Made by a program: the position numbers and the translations under genes. Under the pieces are notes generated by a model. It ran no database searches. It was not told the DNA's origin and saw only the letters and a list, made by a program, of their open reading frames with translations. A stretch of 5,474 bases of DNA from Nitrospiraceae bacterium (GTDB lineage Bacteria; Nitrospirota; Thermodesulfovibrionia; Thermodesulfovibrionales; UBA9159), in the NCBI GenBank assembly GCA_003453735.1, contig DMNE01000390.1, forward strand, positions 1 through 5,474, written 5' to 3'. This document shows positions 5,152-5,474 of the stretch, piece after piece (positions within the stretch are counted from its first letter, which is position 1; each line of letters begins with the position of its first letter).

Positions 5152-5474
5152 ATGAGGAAACTAATCGTTCTTAATTTCATAACACTTAATGGCTACTTTA
5201 AAGGTCCAAATGGAGATATCAGTTGGCATAAGCACGGTACAGAAGAAAATGAATATGCTGCCGAGGTGCTCAAATTGGAGAACACGCTTCTTTTTGGACG
5301 TGTGACTTATGAGATGATGGCAAGTTACTGGCCGACCCCGATTGCGATCAAAAATGATCCGATCGTCGCTGAAGGAATGAATAATGCGGACAAAATTGTC
5401 TTTTCAACAACACTGAAAAAGGTCGAGTGGAATAATACGAGACTGGTGAGGGACAATATTGCGGAAGAAATAAA
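5152..5474 (+). CDS. Dihydrofolate reductase / RibD C-terminal family protein, N-terminal part (runs off window)
   Basis: The 107 residues visible match the DHFR-like fold shared by the RibD C-terminal (reductase) domain and stand-alone homologues of the YyaP/YwjB type, which are usually about 170-190 residues. Landmarks are an N-terminal strand with LNGYF at 12-16 (the family's 'S-L-D-G-F' position), a GPNGDISW turn at 18-25, LLFGRVTYEMM at 46-56 (the nucleotide-binding helix start), the aromatic W60, and DKIVFSTTL at 80-88. Family members are presumed NADPH-dependent reductases, with substrates mostly unknown; a riboflavin role is not implied, because there is no deaminase domain in the visible part. 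ATG 5152 has AGGGG about six bases upstream. The gene is cut by the window end. It is transcribed divergently from etfB, with 895 bp between the two starts. Confidence 0.85.
   Translation, partial: MRKLIVLNFITLNGYFKGPNGDISWHKHGTEENEYAAEVLKLENTLLFGRVTYEMMASYWPTPIAIKNDPIVAEGMNNADKIVFSTTLKKVEWNNTRLVRDNIAEEI

Overview
This window looks like a chromosomal segment from an anaerobic or facultatively anaerobic bacterium of moderate GC content. The main clue is an electron-transfer flavoprotein pair whose alpha subunit carries an N-terminal two-cluster ferredoxin domain, a form known mostly from anaerobes. A phylum cannot be fixed from the sequence; Nitrospirota or Desulfobacterota-like lineages would fit, but that is inference. 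Five genes are on the minus strand and one partial gene is on the plus strand.

Reading the minus strand in the direction of transcription, a good sigma70-type promoter (4326-4355) with three perfect 8-bp tandem repeats directly upstream (4363-4386) precedes etfB (3474-4256, GTG start). This gene overlaps etfA (2281-3483). A 233-bp spacer follows, holding a strongly base-paired element (2118-2259), and then fabD (1121-2047), the malonyl transferase of fatty acid synthesis. A further 479 bp without a minus-strand gene hold what looks like a small plus-strand gene with a frameshift (about 796-1100). Next is a tight two-gene unit: a one-helix SHOCT membrane protein (414-641) and a divergent PII-family protein (102-404). 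The PII-family protein has a shortened T-loop and lacks the usual ATP-phosphate-binding basic residues. The last 100 bp contain nested, mutually exclusive inverted repeats.

On the plus strand, the 895 bp between etfB and the right-hand gene hold no intact gene of recognisable family. They contain the etf promoter region, a perfect 15-bp palindrome, a 16-codon ORF with a strong Shine-Dalgarno, a second promoter candidate (4570-4597), a 45-codon ORF, and a stretch that looks like decayed coding sequence (4792-5124). The window ends inside a plus-strand gene of the dihydrofolate reductase/RibD C-terminal family (5152 onward).

Functionally, EtfAB and FabD are ordinary metabolic proteins, but their setting is unusual: no dehydrogenase partner for EtfAB and no other fab genes are visible. 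I see no clearly new multi-gene system. The most original signals are the branched structured element between etfA and fabD, the SHOCT/divergent-PII pair, and the triple repeat at the etf promoter.
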